Of a stretch of DNA of 64,000 nucleotides, positions 11,781-23,130 are shown piece by piece. Position 1 is the first letter of the stretch; every line of letters starts with the position of its first letter. The notes under the pieces are model-generated. The model worked only from the letters and a program-made list of their open reading frames with translations. It was not told the origin of the DNA and did not search any database. The DNA is taken from positions 16,375,441 to 16,439,440 of the forward strand of contig CM044959.1 of NCBI GenBank assembly GCA_024516035.1, given 5' to 3'. The DNA is from Bactericera cockerelli. Lineage: Eukaryota; Arthropoda; Insecta; Hemiptera; Triozidae. The position numbers and the translations under genes are program-made.

Positions 11781-11884
11781 GAGGAAACAGAATTTTCTTC
11801 GAGAAGTCTGCCCTAACCGGGAATCGAACTCGGGATCGCTGGACTACGAGCAGTAGTCACAACCACTACGCCACGGAAGCTGGC
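11781..11884 (-). mobile_element. SINE-A head fragment
   Basis: The reverse strand carries the SINE-A head: A box 'ccgtggcgtagtggttg', B box 'cgagttcgattcccgg', then the first part of the body. Truncated before the 3' half. Confidence 0.8.
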
Positions 11885-13345
11885 TTAAGAACCAAAGGAC
11901 GTATAATATTATGATCGGAGGCACCCTCTTCACTGCCCTTTATGAACCCAGCCCTGGTAATTCACCCCTTTCCTGTTAGTCTGAGCTTTCGTTCTCCATC
12001 AGGTAGGATTTCCAGAATGTGTGTGAGACCAAATTGTGTTGTAAAGTTCTGCGGTCTTCGCTCTCTCACATAATTCCTCGATCCTAATCCTTTTACTTTG
12101 TTCTCAAAATAATTGAAATCAAACAATTCTCGACTAATGCAGGTCACTAATTGCCGAATCAGACGGGACAAAAGTTTGGTTATTCAACATGTCGCTTGTT
12201 ACTTTTGAATGTAACCTGATGCCTTGAATAGATGAATAGTCGTGTTATAATGGCTTTTGCTTTGTATCTTTGTATGTAATTAAGTGGACGTTTGGTCTGG
12301 ATGCTTTCATCTCAGTAAAGTTCAAAATTTGAAACTTCATAGTACGCACCGATTTTGAGTGTAACCAATTTTAATAAGTTAGGTTAAATCATGTATTTAT
12401 GTACAATAGAACACCATTTTTACAAAATATTAAATATTTCCGTCAAGTCTGAAGAACGAAGCCCTGTGCTATCAAGGTATCTTAATTATCTGCTGCATTT
12501 CCCCTTTGGATACACAGAGAAATCCTCTGCTTCAAAAAGGAGGTTGATCTATAAAAAAAAAAAAAAATCCTTTGGCTTCTTGGCACCAGGGTCCCAAAAG
12601 CCAAAGACTTTATTAATAGAATGTTTGTATGGGCTTTTGCCCACTGAAAAAAAAAAAAAAAATAGTTTCAATTAGCTATTTTCTTAAAAATCATGTTCTA
12701 TTATTTTGATAAACTTTCATCCTTAACATACTAAGATAGAAACAACATTAAAAACTTAATTTCATATTAAATAATAATTATATTTACTCGTATATATTAT
12801 ATAGTAACTTAGAAAACTCCTCTACATATTTCCCAATTCTCCCTCCCCTTAACTCTTCTTACATTTCTCCCTCCTACTTTAGATGTCAAAAAAGCCTTCG
12901 AGTCAAGGGAACGAAGAAAATTTTCACAAATTTAATAATCATAAATATTGCAAGAGATTTTAATCGTTTAATTGAGAAAATTTCACAGAAGACAATTTTA
13001 TTTCGGGAGCCGAACAAACGACAAGGGAATCACATAGTGCTCTTATTATTATTACATTATTATATTGTTTCTGTGAAGTTTTGTTTGCTTTGTACAATTT
13101 AAAACATGGAAAATATGTTGGAGAACAAAAGAAACGCCAATTTAACTTTGCACCGTCTCGTCAATTGCTGAGTCTTCCGTGCCATACGATACATTGATAT
13201 GGATTTTCGCTATATTTCACTGTTTCACTTATTCAACGTAGTCTACAGATTTGTAACATAGTTTTTTGTAACATTTGTAACATACATAGTTACCTGTAAT
13301 TAAAGGTTAGAATTAGGATACATTCCTTTTATCTGAGTTTTTTTA
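11885..13345. other. No gene seen; A-run-bounded fragment
   Basis: 12553-12660 lies between two A-runs of 14-16 nt and contains a weak fold-back ('ctttggctt' with 'aagccaaag'). It may be an A-tailed insertion. The rest is AT-rich and featureless. Confidence 0.5.
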
Positions 13346-13363
13346 CCCCCCCCCCCCCCCCCC
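13346..13363 (+). repeat. Poly-C run of 18
   Basis: Uninterrupted C18. Shorter C-runs occur near 18945, 37218 and 52835. Confidence 0.9.
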
Positions 13364-14139
13364 AATAAAGAAACAGTGTATAATTTTCACACAATGATAT
13401 TGTTGAGAGAAAATTATAATTATTATTCTTGTTCAACGCATAGGTAAAATTCTTCTTTTGGGGTAAGAAAATTTAGACAATGTCTCACCCAGTAACTCAC
13501 TCGGCAGGGTCCCAAAATACTCATGTAAAAAAAATATTACAATTCAAAGTTCGTGGTGCTTTGGCGAAATGGAACCCACTCGGCACACAATTCTATTTTG
13601 TTTTACTAGGCTGTACGCTGCACCATCTGTGGAAGCACTCGTGATAACGACTCCTTCATCAACTATGCCTTTGTTCTTCTGGGGACAAAGTTTCGTTTTC
13701 AGCTCCTCAAAATTAGCATGATATGATATGCATGTGCCCCATTCTCTAAAATACCTCAGAGGGCTTTTTAAAACGAGACTTTAACGTCGTTCGGAATGAC
13801 AAAATAATCTTGGGAAAATATTTTCTGTTTGTCTTGTGCGGAGAATGAAAAGGAAACCACAATGAAATTTCACTAGTCAAACTTGAATCTATTGTTTGGA
13901 GAAATTTGTGGAACTTTATCAGATTGTTTTAGCTACCCACTGTTACGAGAATTATGTCATTTTCATTTCTAATGCTCTCGAATTCAGTTTTCTACTAACT
14001 CTACTTCCATTCAAGGAGGAGTTTTTTGGCGGTCGTCTACCTTTAAACTTCTTTCTTGGCAATAGGTAGGTATATAGTATATTTTATTTATAAATTAAAC
14101 ATATTAAACAGGAGGTTATGAAACGTCCAGAAATATAAA
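13364..14139. other. No gene seen
   Basis: AT-rich DNA with no recognised repeat. Confidence 0.5.
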
Positions 14140-14470
14140 AAAAATGAAATCGGAGCAAAAAAAAATTATTATTTTACAAAAACGAACACAATACTTCCCG
14201 ATTTCTAATATTAAAAAATTCTCGGAAGTAAAATCAATAATTAAATACGGGCATTCTGACACCATCTTTATAAGGAAGAGTCATGACTATTTTTCTGGAT
14301 TCTGTGAGCCTAAGCAATGTTGCTCTAATGATCGAATATTGCTCCTGAGTCTTCAAACTTGCTGGACGTTGCCTTACTTCGGTGATCGGCGCTATCGACG
14401 CTGTTGGTTTTAAGGTCCTGATTTGAGATAGTCAGCACGGGGGTTTTAGCCTCCATTCGCCTAGTTTCGT
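14140..14470 (+). repeat. Family H copy plus unresolved repeat debris
   Basis: 14140-14232 repeats the family H core ('aaatcggagcaaaa', 'cacaatacttcccgatttct', 'tctcggaagtaaaat'). 'cttgctggacgttgcc' near 14360 resembles text near 20395, and 14436-14465 is a scrap of SINE-A tail. The 89-codon ORF across it is not a real gene. Confidence 0.5.
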
Positions 14471-14956
14471 ATTAACTACCGACACACTGAGAGTTAACAC
14501 GTCAGATATTGACAATGAATGCATAAGGTGGTCCCACCCAAAGCAAAAAAAAAAAAAAAACAACAGTCTAATCTGTAAAAGTACACCTAAATTTATAAAT
14601 AAGGAGCTACTGTGAATATTTTAAATGAAGAAAAATCAATCTGGTGTTTAAATTGTTCACACTGCATTAATTTTACCGGCATAAGCTTTCTTTTGACTAA
14701 GTAGGTAACATTTTCTTCAAAAATGAAATCACTCAATGAGGTATATTGGAACAGAAATATGGAATCCTCTGTTTTTCAATTATACTTAGAAGCTTAAAAG
14801 TGTCTTTCGTAATGACATTAAAATGACAAGACTTCCTTTTTGCAAGATTTGAATCACGGAATATTGCATAGGTATAAAGTACCTACATAATATTTATCAC
14901 GAGATTTTAAGAAAAATAATATATATAAAACTTTGTTTTTATAATTCTTTAATATA

Positions 14957-15103
14957 CCGACGTCAGTAGCTTGATCGATAAGTCGGCGGACTTGTAACCT
15001 GGAGGTCGGTTGTTCAAGTCCCGGTTTCAGCGTGGATTTAGTGAAACGAGTTTGAGTAGTTGTGATTTCAGGAAAGTGATTAACACAAATTAATATGATA
15101 ACT
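14957..15103 (+). mobile_element. SINE-B, full length
   Basis: The head carries loop 'cttgtaacc' and B box 'gttcaagtccc'; the body ends 'aatatgataactta'. 'attctttaat..a' at both ends (about 14944-14956 and 15107-15119) looks like a target-site duplication. Confidence 0.9.
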
Positions 15104-15592
15104 TATTATTCTTTAATTTATGTTCGTAAGTACAGCAAAGAGAGACTTCCATCGCATTAAAAAAATATACCGAAGATTTTTTTATTAAAAATAATTATTT
15201 CTTTTATTTACTTTGACACAAATACATTATGATAAATTACAACCGTTATATTTACTATAGATACTTACATGTACGTATGTGTGAATAAAATAACTAAATA
15301 TGTACATTTTTTCTGTTTTTTTCACCGTTCGAATCCACCGTACAAAAACGGTAATTATTCTGGTCTCACATTTTTTGCTGCTCACAATTCACATTTTTTA
15401 TGGATAGAAAAAAATAACAACATTAATTTCTGTAATTACTCTATTTAGCTTGAAAAAATGCAAAGGGAAAAAACAACAGAGGAGATGGAGAGAGAAAAGA
15501 TTAAGGCAATTAATGACGGAAAAAAAAATAAATATAAAAATGGACAGATTTTCAAGTTCAACATAGTATTCACAGTATTTTTTTGGAGGAAA
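15104..15592. other. No gene seen
   Basis: Very AT-rich DNA. Confidence 0.5.
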
Positions 15593-15782
15593 AGGGTTGG
15601 GTGGAAGAGACTGCCATAGGCAATAACCCCGCCCTTTACTTAGGACATACGTTGATATACATTTTTCTATTCTTTTTATTGTTTATATTGTTTCCATTTT
15701 TTAATTGTTATATTAATTATTAAATTTGTACTTTACATATGTCTTATTATATCTAATAAAGTGTTTAATAATAATAACAATT
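15593..15782 (+). mobile_element. Family G retroposon tail
   Basis: 'gttgggtggaagagactgcc', 'aataaccccgccctttac', 'taggacat', a T-rich stretch, then 'aataaagtgtttaataataa'. The 3' end is an (aat)n tail. Confidence 0.75.
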
Positions 15783-16191
15783 CCCATTTACGTCTACGGT
15801 CATTTACAATCTAAGTAGGTACCTATGCAGAAATGTTTTCCATTCTGTCAGAGCCAAGCTAGATCACACACCACCATAAACATGGACCATCAACTTTATT
15901 TATTATTTACAGAAGCAAAACGAGGGAGAGCAGTTGAAAAAAATCCAAGCAATTAAAAAAATAAATTTATAAATGTGGCATTTAAGCTTACGGAGAGGAT
16001 TTTTTTTTATCATGATGGAGCTCTAAACTGGGAAAACAAGAAAGAAAGCCTTTTGATAATTACCGCACTTTGCTTTCTCAACTAAATATAATTAAATTTA
16101 ATGAATTTGTACTCTTTTGTGTCTAGTATACGTACAAGTATTGGTCTGACTCTCTAGTTTTTAATTAGTCATTATTATCCTTGACATTGAC
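15783..16191. other. No gene seen
   Basis: AT-rich DNA. Confidence 0.5.
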
Positions 16192-16323
16192 ATACCGACC
16201 TCAATAGATCGACGGACTTGTAACCTGGAGCACGGTGGTTCAAGTCCCAGTTCCAGAGTAGATTTATTAAAACTAGTTTGAGTAGTTGTGATATCACTAA
16301 AGTGATTAACACAAATATGATAA
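16192..16323 (+). mobile_element. SINE-B with deletion in head
   Basis: Matches the family but lacks about 16 bp between the A-box region and 'gacggacttgtaacc'. Ends 'aacacaaatatgataac'. The 150-codon ORF beginning at 16336 is just downstream and unrelated. Confidence 0.85.
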
Positions 16324-16828
16324 CAGCATCATGAAGTGAATGTTGCTTCGGTAATCCTATACGAGAACCGGTGCATTCAATGCGCCATCGACCCTGGTGT
16401 CCAGACAATTGAACTGACTCAAATGACCAAAGAACCTCAGGACGAATACAAAGCCAGTTTTCTGCCCAGCCAAGACGGGGGTGGGAACATGAGGATTTTA
16501 ATAATGGTGAGCGAAATGAGGGAGATGGGAAAACTTTTTTTATCGGTTCAGTTATTTTTTCTGGAAAAAAAGAACGTGGTTTTTCATACGATCAAAGAAT
16601 TAATCTTAATCCTTGTGTCCATACACAGGACTCTAATACAGGAGTATGCATTATGCATATTCATTTTCCTGTTCTCTCTCTCTCTACTTTTTAGTGGAAT
16701 CCTCGGGCATCTTGCTAATCCATATTGTGTCCTGTTTCCTTTGGATAACAAAAATTCGAAGACTTGGGATCCAAATTGCTATAGTTAATATTTCATTGGT
16801 AGAAAATTGCATATCAATATATTATTGA
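16324..16828. other. Unassigned, with a 150-codon ORF
   Basis: The ORF 16336-16788 is the longest chance frame here. Its second half is hydrophobic, but no domain is recognisable and its start is repeat-like ('ccggtgcattcaatgcgcca' recurs in similar form near 20425). I do not call it a gene. Confidence 0.45.
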
Positions 16829-17071
16829 CTAGCCGTTTGCCCGTGCTTTGCAACGGGACTAAATTTCAAATTTACTAAGGCATGGCCGTACTGCTGGACA
16901 GCAATGCCTTTTTGAATTTTTATAATTTTTCTGAACAAAGCGATAATGGTTTTGGGGGGGTCAATTCTGAGACATTTTTCCCTATCTCTTACCGTTTTGG
17001 CTAAACAACTCCGGACAAACAAACAAACATAGGTAGGTAGTCCTTTTTTCTGTTTTATATAAATATAGAGA
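16829..17071 (-). mobile_element. Non-autonomous Helitron
   Basis: On the reverse strand it begins TCTCTATATTTATATAAAAC after an A and ends with a hairpin (cccgt-tgcaaagc-acggg) followed by CTAG and then a T. This is the Helitron layout: 5' TC, 3' hairpin, CTRR, insertion between A and T. No Rep/helicase coding. Confidence 0.8.
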
Positions 17072-17127
17072 TGTATTTTTTACTATACAAGTCAACCCAC
17101 AAATAGGTTTCATAAGATTACTTTAGT

Positions 17128-17330
17128 CTGTCCCGTGAGCTCAGTGGTCAAGGCGTCTGACTGGTAATTCAGAGGTCGCGGGTTCAAAACCCAACCGGGA
17201 CATGATAAGTTATCCTCCCATTTGGGATTTTGATTACATTATAATATGTCCTTGGCTTACGGCAAGAGTAAGGGGACTCATTATTAGTCCTAATCGGGCA
17301 GTATAAATAAGGCGATATTACATTATTACT
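17128..17330 (+). mobile_element. SINE-D, full length
   Basis: Head 'tgagctcagtggtcaaggcg', loop 'ctggtaat', B box 'cgggttcaaaaccc'. Body 'ttatcctcccatttgggatt' and 'cctaatcgggcagtataaat'; ends in 'ggcgatattacattatt'. Confidence 0.88.
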
Positions 17331-17343
17331 CTCTCTGGCTGGC

Positions 17344-17488
17344 TACCGACCTCAGTAGCTTGATCGATAAGGCGGCGGACTTATAACCTGGAGGTCGGTG
17401 GTTCAAGTCCCGGTTTCAGCGTAGATTTAGTAAAGCGAGTTTGAGTAGTTGTGATATCATGAAAGTGATTAACACAAATCTGATAACT
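17344..17488 (+). mobile_element. SINE-B, full length
   Basis: Close to consensus throughout, from 'ccgacctcagtagcttgatc' to 'aacacaaatctgataac'. It follows a SINE-D by only about 15 bp. Confidence 0.9.
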
Positions 17489-17944
17489 AAAACAAAAAAA
17501 AGTACTTTCTATGGCTGTTGACTTATCCGTATTTTATATTTACTTACTACTGACATGATTGAAAAACAGACTCGGGTAATTAAAAATTAATCCAATGAAT
17601 TCTTAATTTTTAATCCAAGAATAATTGCTCCAACGTTAACCGTAACCCCGCAACTTTACTAAGAATATCCTCCTAGTGCTTTGAGGTCAGAAAATAACAT
17701 TAAGAAATCCATCTTCCATATTCTTGGACCTTAAGTGAAAGCTGGTTGGTGTTGGGGCTGAAAATTAAGCGCTATGACTTGAGGTAACCAATTAATCCTG
17801 CAGGAGTATTTAAAAATGAGTGAGGCAGATATTTAAGCCCTTTTGCTTTAAGGATTGCTTGAGAGGTAAAACAGTCAGGGCATGACCTCAGTAGAAGGAG
17901 TTCTTCTGTCTTTGTGATGCGAGAACTTGAAGTATTTTCGTTGA

Positions 17945-18050
17945 AATGTAAGGGTTGGGTGGAAGAGATTGCCACAGGCATCAATAACCCCGCCGTTTAG
18001 GTAGGACATTAGCTTTATTTTCTTTTTTGTTCTTGTTTCTTTGTTCAATC
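17945..18050 (+). mobile_element. Family G fragment
   Basis: 'gggttgggtggaagagattg', 'aataaccccgccgtttagg', 'taggacatta'; the 3' part is lost next to the SINE-B at 18070. Confidence 0.65.
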
Positions 18051-18069
18051 TATTTTTTATTTTTTATAA

Positions 18070-18210
18070 GTTATCATATTTGTGTACCACGTTCGTGATA
18101 TCACAACTACTCAAACTCGTTTCACTAAATCTACGCTGAATCCGGGAGTTGGATCCCTGACCTCCAGATTACAAGTCTGCCGTCTTATCGATCAAGCTAC
18201 TTAGGTCAGT
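18070..18210 (-). mobile_element. SINE-B
   Basis: Reverse-strand copy running from 'gttatcatatttgtg' to 'ctacttaggtcagt', with a few substitutions in the B box. Confidence 0.88.
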
Positions 18211-18344
18211 TATTTTTTTTTTTCTTTATAATTTCATTGTATTTTACTGTATATTTTACTTTGTCTTAATATAATAATAATAGTGTTTTTTTTTTTTAAA
18301 TTATATTAGCTTTATAAATACACAGTTCTTGTTCCAGCGAGGTG

Positions 18345-18492
18345 AAGACTTCGTGATGCCGGCATTCCGGCCCAACCCAGGCTGGGTGACTTTAATGTGG
18401 GTAGCAGGTTTGAAAATTTCCTGCGAATGGAGGGTAACACCCCCGTCGACTTATGACCATGCAGTTGAAAGCGACGCTAAACCCAATTAAAA
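18345..18492 (+). mobile_element. SINE-A 3' half
   Basis: 'cattccggcccaacccaggc', 'gtgactttaatgtgggtagc', 'gcgaatggagggtaacaccc', 'gttgaaagcgacgctaaacc'. This is a clean copy of the 3' end, so the family ends near 'aaacccaat'. Confidence 0.85.
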
Positions 18493-18574
18493 AAATAAAA
18501 TTATATCTATCGAGTTATATTTTATTCCTTTTGTGGACCCCAACAGAAATTCCAATAAAAATCACTTCGTTTTT

Positions 18575-18833
18575 TGACATTGCATGTCTATGGTCTAGTC
18601 ACCTAGTCAATCCAAAGGCACTCCAGAATAAATTTCCTACCTCTCATTAATTGTGAGTTTGAAGGTGTATCCATGACTCCTAAATATATTTCTGCTAATA
18701 AAAATATTTTTCTTAATATGACTTCTGACATTGCATGGTTAGTAAACCAAGTCAATCCAAAGAAAGGCACTCCAGAATAAATTTCCTACCTCTCATCAAT
18801 TCTGAGTCTGAAGGTGTATCCAGGATGGAAAGG
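18575..18833 (+). repeat. Diverged tandem duplication, ~150-bp unit
   Basis: 'ggcactccagaataaatttc', 'ctacctctcat' and 'gaaggtgtatcca' occur in the same order near 18617-18673 and 18766-18822. Each copy is preceded by 'acattgcatg'. Confidence 0.8.
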
Positions 18834-19154
18834 AATTCAAAGGGTGTGTATAAGTAGGTGGGTGGTGAGGGTGGGGGTGTTTGTGGTGACCACTGGTAAA
18901 GGAACCGCACGTACTTTGTTAAAGTCGCACCGGTCAGATAGCGCCCCCCCCCCTCTCTTTACAACCCTCATTCCATCCCTCACAGCATCCCTTATGCTAC
19001 CCTCATGTCCCTTATTCCATTTCTTATGCTACCCTTACTTTTCCCACAGATACCCTTACTTTTATACGCTTACTATAGTTTTTTTGATGAAAGAAGAAGC
19101 ACACGGTCAATCACTGAGAGAATTCTGAAAAATGAGACGTTTGACGAAGAGCTC

Positions 19155-19306
19155 TGTTCCGTTAGATCAAGGCGTTAGTAGTCAAGGCGTTATGCAGAGA
19201 TCGCTGGTTCGAAACCCATAATGGGTTGGTGAAATAATGGGTCTCATAAGTCTTAATCGGGCGTTATAAAATAAGGTGATATTATCATTATATTATAAGA
19301 CTTGTA
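19155..19306 (+). mobile_element. SINE-D, decayed and shortened
   Basis: B box 'ctggttcgaaaccc', then 'agtcttaatcgggcgttata' and 'aaggtgatattatcatta'. The middle of the body is deleted. Confidence 0.65.
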
Positions 19307-19676
19307 CTGATAATAATAATAATATAATGATGATTAGAAATATCTGTTGGTAAAATTACTATTTCGAGTTTTTTTTTTCTTTCTTCAAAAAGCAGTCATT
19401 CTGTAAATTCTGTATAGAGTAGGCTTGTAGAGCTTTAGATAGAGGCAAGGACTCTACAGATTATCAGATTGGCTATAGTAGGTAAAGTGCGTTCAAGATT
19501 TATCACCCGATATCAAGTTTTCTAATGCATGAACCTTGTAACATTCGAACTTAATTTAGACTGATTTCAGCTGTTTCAAAAGACTACAACTTTATGATGT
19601 TGCAGAGCGGTCACACTTGTGTGTGTGTGTGTGTGTATTTTTCTTATCCTATCTTTTACCCGACTTCCGACTAACC

Positions 19677-19850
19677 TATCCTAAGGGTGGTGCAGAAGAG
19701 AATGCCGTTGGCATTAGCACCGCCCTTGATCAAGTTTTGTTTTCTTAATTTCAATATCTATAATTATATATGTATTGTATGTATATATTCTATGTCATTT
19801 GTAAATAAAACTTGATCCAACATGTTCAAAAATAATAATATTTTTCTCCA
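19677..19850 (+). mobile_element. Family G-like retroposon tail
   Basis: 'aagggtggtgcagaagagaa', 'gcattagcaccgcccttga', an AT-rich stretch, then 'aataaaacttg' and (aat)n. Same architecture as family G but clearly diverged, perhaps a subfamily. Confidence 0.55.
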
Positions 19851-20204
19851 TCTCTCGTGAGGAAAGGTATTTCTCACTCTGTCCATCTACAGCTCCACTT
19901 ATCAAATGCTTCTTATCCTATCGCTTACCCGACTAACCTCTCCTAAATTTCAGCAATCCTTCATCCCCCCCCAAACCTTGTCTTTCTCCATCCAGAGAAC
20001 CAACCCTTTTGACTTAATTATCTCCAGTTTTCTGAAATCTCCTAGGGGCTTGTGTTAGATATTTCTTCATGTATTGTAAATTTCAAACTCTTTCGGCTTC
20101 ATTGGATTATTTCGTAAAGAGGTAAATAACCCTCTCTCAGACGTAATCATTTTTTTAACAAACGTTAAGAAAAAATCTTTAAACATTTTACTTTATTTTT
20201 TAAT

Positions 20205-20350
20205 TTGGGGTTTATTATCGTTTTCAACTACATGGTCATATATCACGACAGGGGTTGAACTATCTAATCGCTGGAAACTCACAAACCAGCAAATCAAATT
20301 AACCTGACCCAGCCAGGGTGGATTTGGGAATAGCCAACACCACGAGGTTT
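20205..20350 (-). mobile_element. SINE-A 3' half, diverged
   Basis: Reverse-strand SINE-A tail ('ttcaactacatggtcatat', 'aacctgacccagccagggt'). It ends in 'ggaatagccaacaccacgag', like the fragment at 54110-54200. Confidence 0.7.
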
Positions 20351-21381
20351 CGAATTTGAATAATCACCCATTCAAGTTCTAACCTCGCTGGACGTTACTT
20401 AACTTCATTGACAGAACGAGAACTGGTGCATTCATCGTGCCATCTTTGAACTGTGGGTTTAAATATTTTTTAAAATTTGTCTAGGGGCAAGGACTCTGAA
20501 TGTAACAGACCTCTCTTTAAATAAAATATATTCATTAAAAAAAAAATTGTCTCGTTCTTAGCCAGCCGTTCTTTGAAAATTTTAGAACCGTTTAAGTTAT
20601 AAATGAATGACCGATTTTGAGGTCGGAATCTATCACACGTCTAATTTCACGGCTGAAATCGATCCCGGGTCCTAAGTGTGCCAGTCTGTTGAATGCTCTG
20701 GGCTTAGCCGCGAATGTTACAGAAGTCATTGTTAATTTATTGAAGTTTCATAAAATTAGTCCCTCTCATTACAAATTCACAAGATCAATGCTGTCAAACA
20801 CAACTCCAGAGTCAAAGCAGGCAAATCGCTTCCAGCTAAATTAATATGAAATTAAAATTTGAAAACAGTTCAAATAATGAAATAATTCAGTGAAGAGTAA
20901 TGTGATATTGAACATTGTTCATAAGTGAACACTAAACACTGAAGTTTAACAGGGACTTTTAGATATGTATAATTATTATGTATAACCTTTGCCTCATTTA
21001 TAGGTTCTCATTACGGATGGTCCTTACCTCTTGATAAATTCAGAGAACCCTTAACTTGAAATGCAGACATGTAGAGATCTTATTCTTAGTAGGTACGCCA
21101 TTCAAAATTTAATTTCATGTATATATTCTATTTTTTTATTTTTGAAAACTATCCAGAAAAAATTGTCCTGACTTACCCAACTAACATTTTAATTGGTTTT
21201 TATTTTACCCTTCATTACTTGTACAAAATAAACATTCATGACAAAGCCAATCTACATAATAATAATAATAATAATAACTTTCTATTGACAAGAATAATCT
21301 TGACAAAGGGCGTGATTATTGCCTGAGACAATCTCTGCCATCAAACCCATGATCTAATCATTATTATCTTCTCTGTTGCAG
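20351..21381. other. Upstream of LIM exon, intron end
   Basis: A 75-codon ORF at 20617-20844 has no recognisable domain. 21255-21345 holds a short family G copy (reverse) starting in (aat)n. The last bases before exon 1 ('cttctctgttgcag') are a good pyrimidine tract and acceptor, so this stretch is probably intron from an upstream exon outside the window. Confidence 0.5.
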
Positions 21382-21637
21382 TAAGCCGGATGTCCCTGGA
21401 TGTTAAAAGCCAGTCAGGAGGGCAGCAGTCCAAAGCGGTTCCCAACACCTCGCAGGGCCCCCAGGAGTGCGCTGGCTGCGGGAAACTCATCACCGAGCGC
21501 TTTCTACTGAAAGCCCTGGACATGTACTGGCATGAGGACTGTCTCAAGTGCGGCTGCTGTGATTGCAGGCTGGGGGAGGTGGGCAGCACCCTGTATACCA
21601 AGGCCAATCTCATCTTGTGCAAGAGGGACTATCTGAG
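21382..21637 (+). CDS. Bx: Beadex/LMO, exon with LIM1
   Basis: LIM-only nuclear adaptor of the LMO1/LMO3 class; in Drosophila, Beadex binds the cofactor Chip/LDB and limits LIM-homeodomain factors such as Apterous. Counting from the ATG at 21390, residues 27-80 form LIM1 with ligands C27-C30-H48-C51-C54-C57-C77-D80. Stretches such as WHEDCLKC and [19 protein letters not shown] are near-identical to vertebrate LMO1/3, which separates it from LMO2 and LMO4. The acceptor ends at 21381 (cag), and the donor gtgagc starts at 21638, splitting codon 83 after two bases. The ATG is 8 nt inside the exon, but the frame is open upstream to the acceptor, so an upstream exon could add N-terminal residues; insect Beadex uses alternative first exons. 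I take 21390 as the likely start of the conserved form. Confidence 0.95.
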
Positions 21638-21837
21638 GTGAGCATTATCAGCGAGAAATGGAAACTGCGAAAGCCTTCAAAAAAAAAAAAAAAGAAATTG
21701 TATTAACTGTAGTCCATTAAGGGCCATCTAATGAAATATGATCGAATTTAAAATAAGTTGAGAGACAGTCTGGCTTATCTTAACCTTGTGTTTTACAATT
21801 GATGCCTAACTTGCTGTGTTGCGCCTAATTTAAATAT

Positions 21838-22044
21838 TAATAATATCGCCTTATTTATGCTGCCCCGCTAGGAATAATGAATTCCATTATTCCAGCAGTA
21901 AGCCCAAGACATGTTATTATCTGGTAAAAATCCCAAACGGGAACTTGTCATTTCTCGGCTGGGTTTCGAATCCACGACCCCTGGATTATCAGACCGACGC
22001 GCAATGGCGACGCCGATGCTTTGACCACTGAACTACCAGGAGCT
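21838..22044 (-). mobile_element. SINE-D, full length
   Basis: On the reverse strand: head with 'tagttcagtggtcaaagc', a small duplication in the anticodon arm ('ggcgtcgccattgcgcgtc'), B box 'ggattcgaaaccc', body, and tail '..aaggcgatattattaat'. Confidence 0.85.
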
Positions 22045-22732
22045 TGGACGTTCAAAGGACGTCTACGGTAAAGCCGTTCCTGTGTTGTGACGTTCTAATA
22101 ATTTATTAACTAAGTATGAGAGAGTAAGTTTTTACATAGTAATTACCCTGTTATATCTAACAAATAGGTAAAACGTCGAAAATTTCTTTGATAGTTTCGG
22201 TTTCGATTCAAGACAGAAAAAAAGCTTTTCAACTCAATTCGGAGACTCAGCCTCTAAGGACATTACAATTATTTAGAAAGCAGTTTTTTTTAATACTGAA
22301 AACTTTTTAATTTAAATTAATTCAATTTTGAGTTTATTTGATTTTCAATATTTACTAAAATTCTGAAAAAGAAAATGTTTCTTGGTAATTTTTGTTACCA
22401 ACACAAATATTTGTTCAGGAATCCAGTTGTAGACAATGTTTCTTTTGCCTGGATCTAGTTTAGTATTTCTTCTCTTTGTCCCATTTACTGAATTGTTGAA
22501 CAAAACTTTAATTCATTATTTGCTGTCATTTTTATAAGTTAAATAATAGAAGAAAGTTTTCTGCATCAATTTAATTTGATACAACAGAAACCCAAGTGCC
22601 TTTTTTTCAAGATTGTCGAGGATTCGAATCTACGATGGGTACCGATGTCCGAAATAGAGGTTGCTAGAGGTGAACATTGCATACGCCAATGTCTCCTTAA
22701 AAAAAAAAAAAAATTCAGTACAACCTGGATAA

Positions 22733-22790
22733 AAGAGAACTCAAGGACCCGATTTCGTTTCTCTTTTATCCAGGTTCTCTTATAATAAGG
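22733..22790. repeat. Fold-back related to pogo-like MITE
   Basis: 'aacctggataaaagagaa' is followed 19 bp later by its reverse complement 'ttctcttttatccaggtt' (18-bp perfect arms). The arm resembles the inner part of the terminal repeat of the MITE at 52334. Probably a deleted copy. Confidence 0.65.
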
Positions 22791-22895
22791 TTATTTCCCT
22801 AATTCCGAGGTAAAATTTACGTAGAAATCGTTCTTATATCCATGTAGTAGGAAACTTGTTGGACATTCTTTTCTTTGTGATGTACTGTGTTGAGA

Positions 22896-23120
22896 ATAGG
22901 GAGGAGACCAGCAGTCTAGCTGGGGGACTATAAATAGGGAGTAGACTAGCAGTCTGGCTGGGGGACTATAAATAGGGAGTAGACCAGCATTGGCTTGGTT
23001 CTGGGGGCCCTCGTCAATTATTAGCCTCCTTGTAAAGACAGTGGTACAAGTGTTGAGTCATTCCTCCACTGTCTGGCTACCATCGTTCACGATGACGCCA
23101 CCCTATGATGATGATGGTGA
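22896..23120 (+). mobile_element. SINE-E with 38-bp repeats and TSD
   Basis: About three copies of a 38-bp unit (core 'gggactataaatagggagta') replace the tRNA head, then the SINE-E body ends in (gat)n. Perfect 10-bp duplication tgtgttgaga at 22886-22895 and 23121-23130, so this headless form was inserted as such. Confidence 0.88.
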
Positions 23121-23130
23121 TGTGTTGAGA

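Noticed and set aside
16336..16788. 150-codon ORF
   Set aside because: No homology recognised, repeat-like start, hydrophobic T-rich end; length is not remarkable in 64 kb.
20617..20844. 75-codon ORF upstream of Bx exon 1, considered as an alternative first exon
   Set aside because: No donor placed to join its frame convincingly and no similarity to LMO N-termini that I can recall.
21341..21622. 93-codon ORF opposite Bx exon 1, and 25747-25929 opposite exon 2
   Set aside because: Antisense shadows of the LIM exons.
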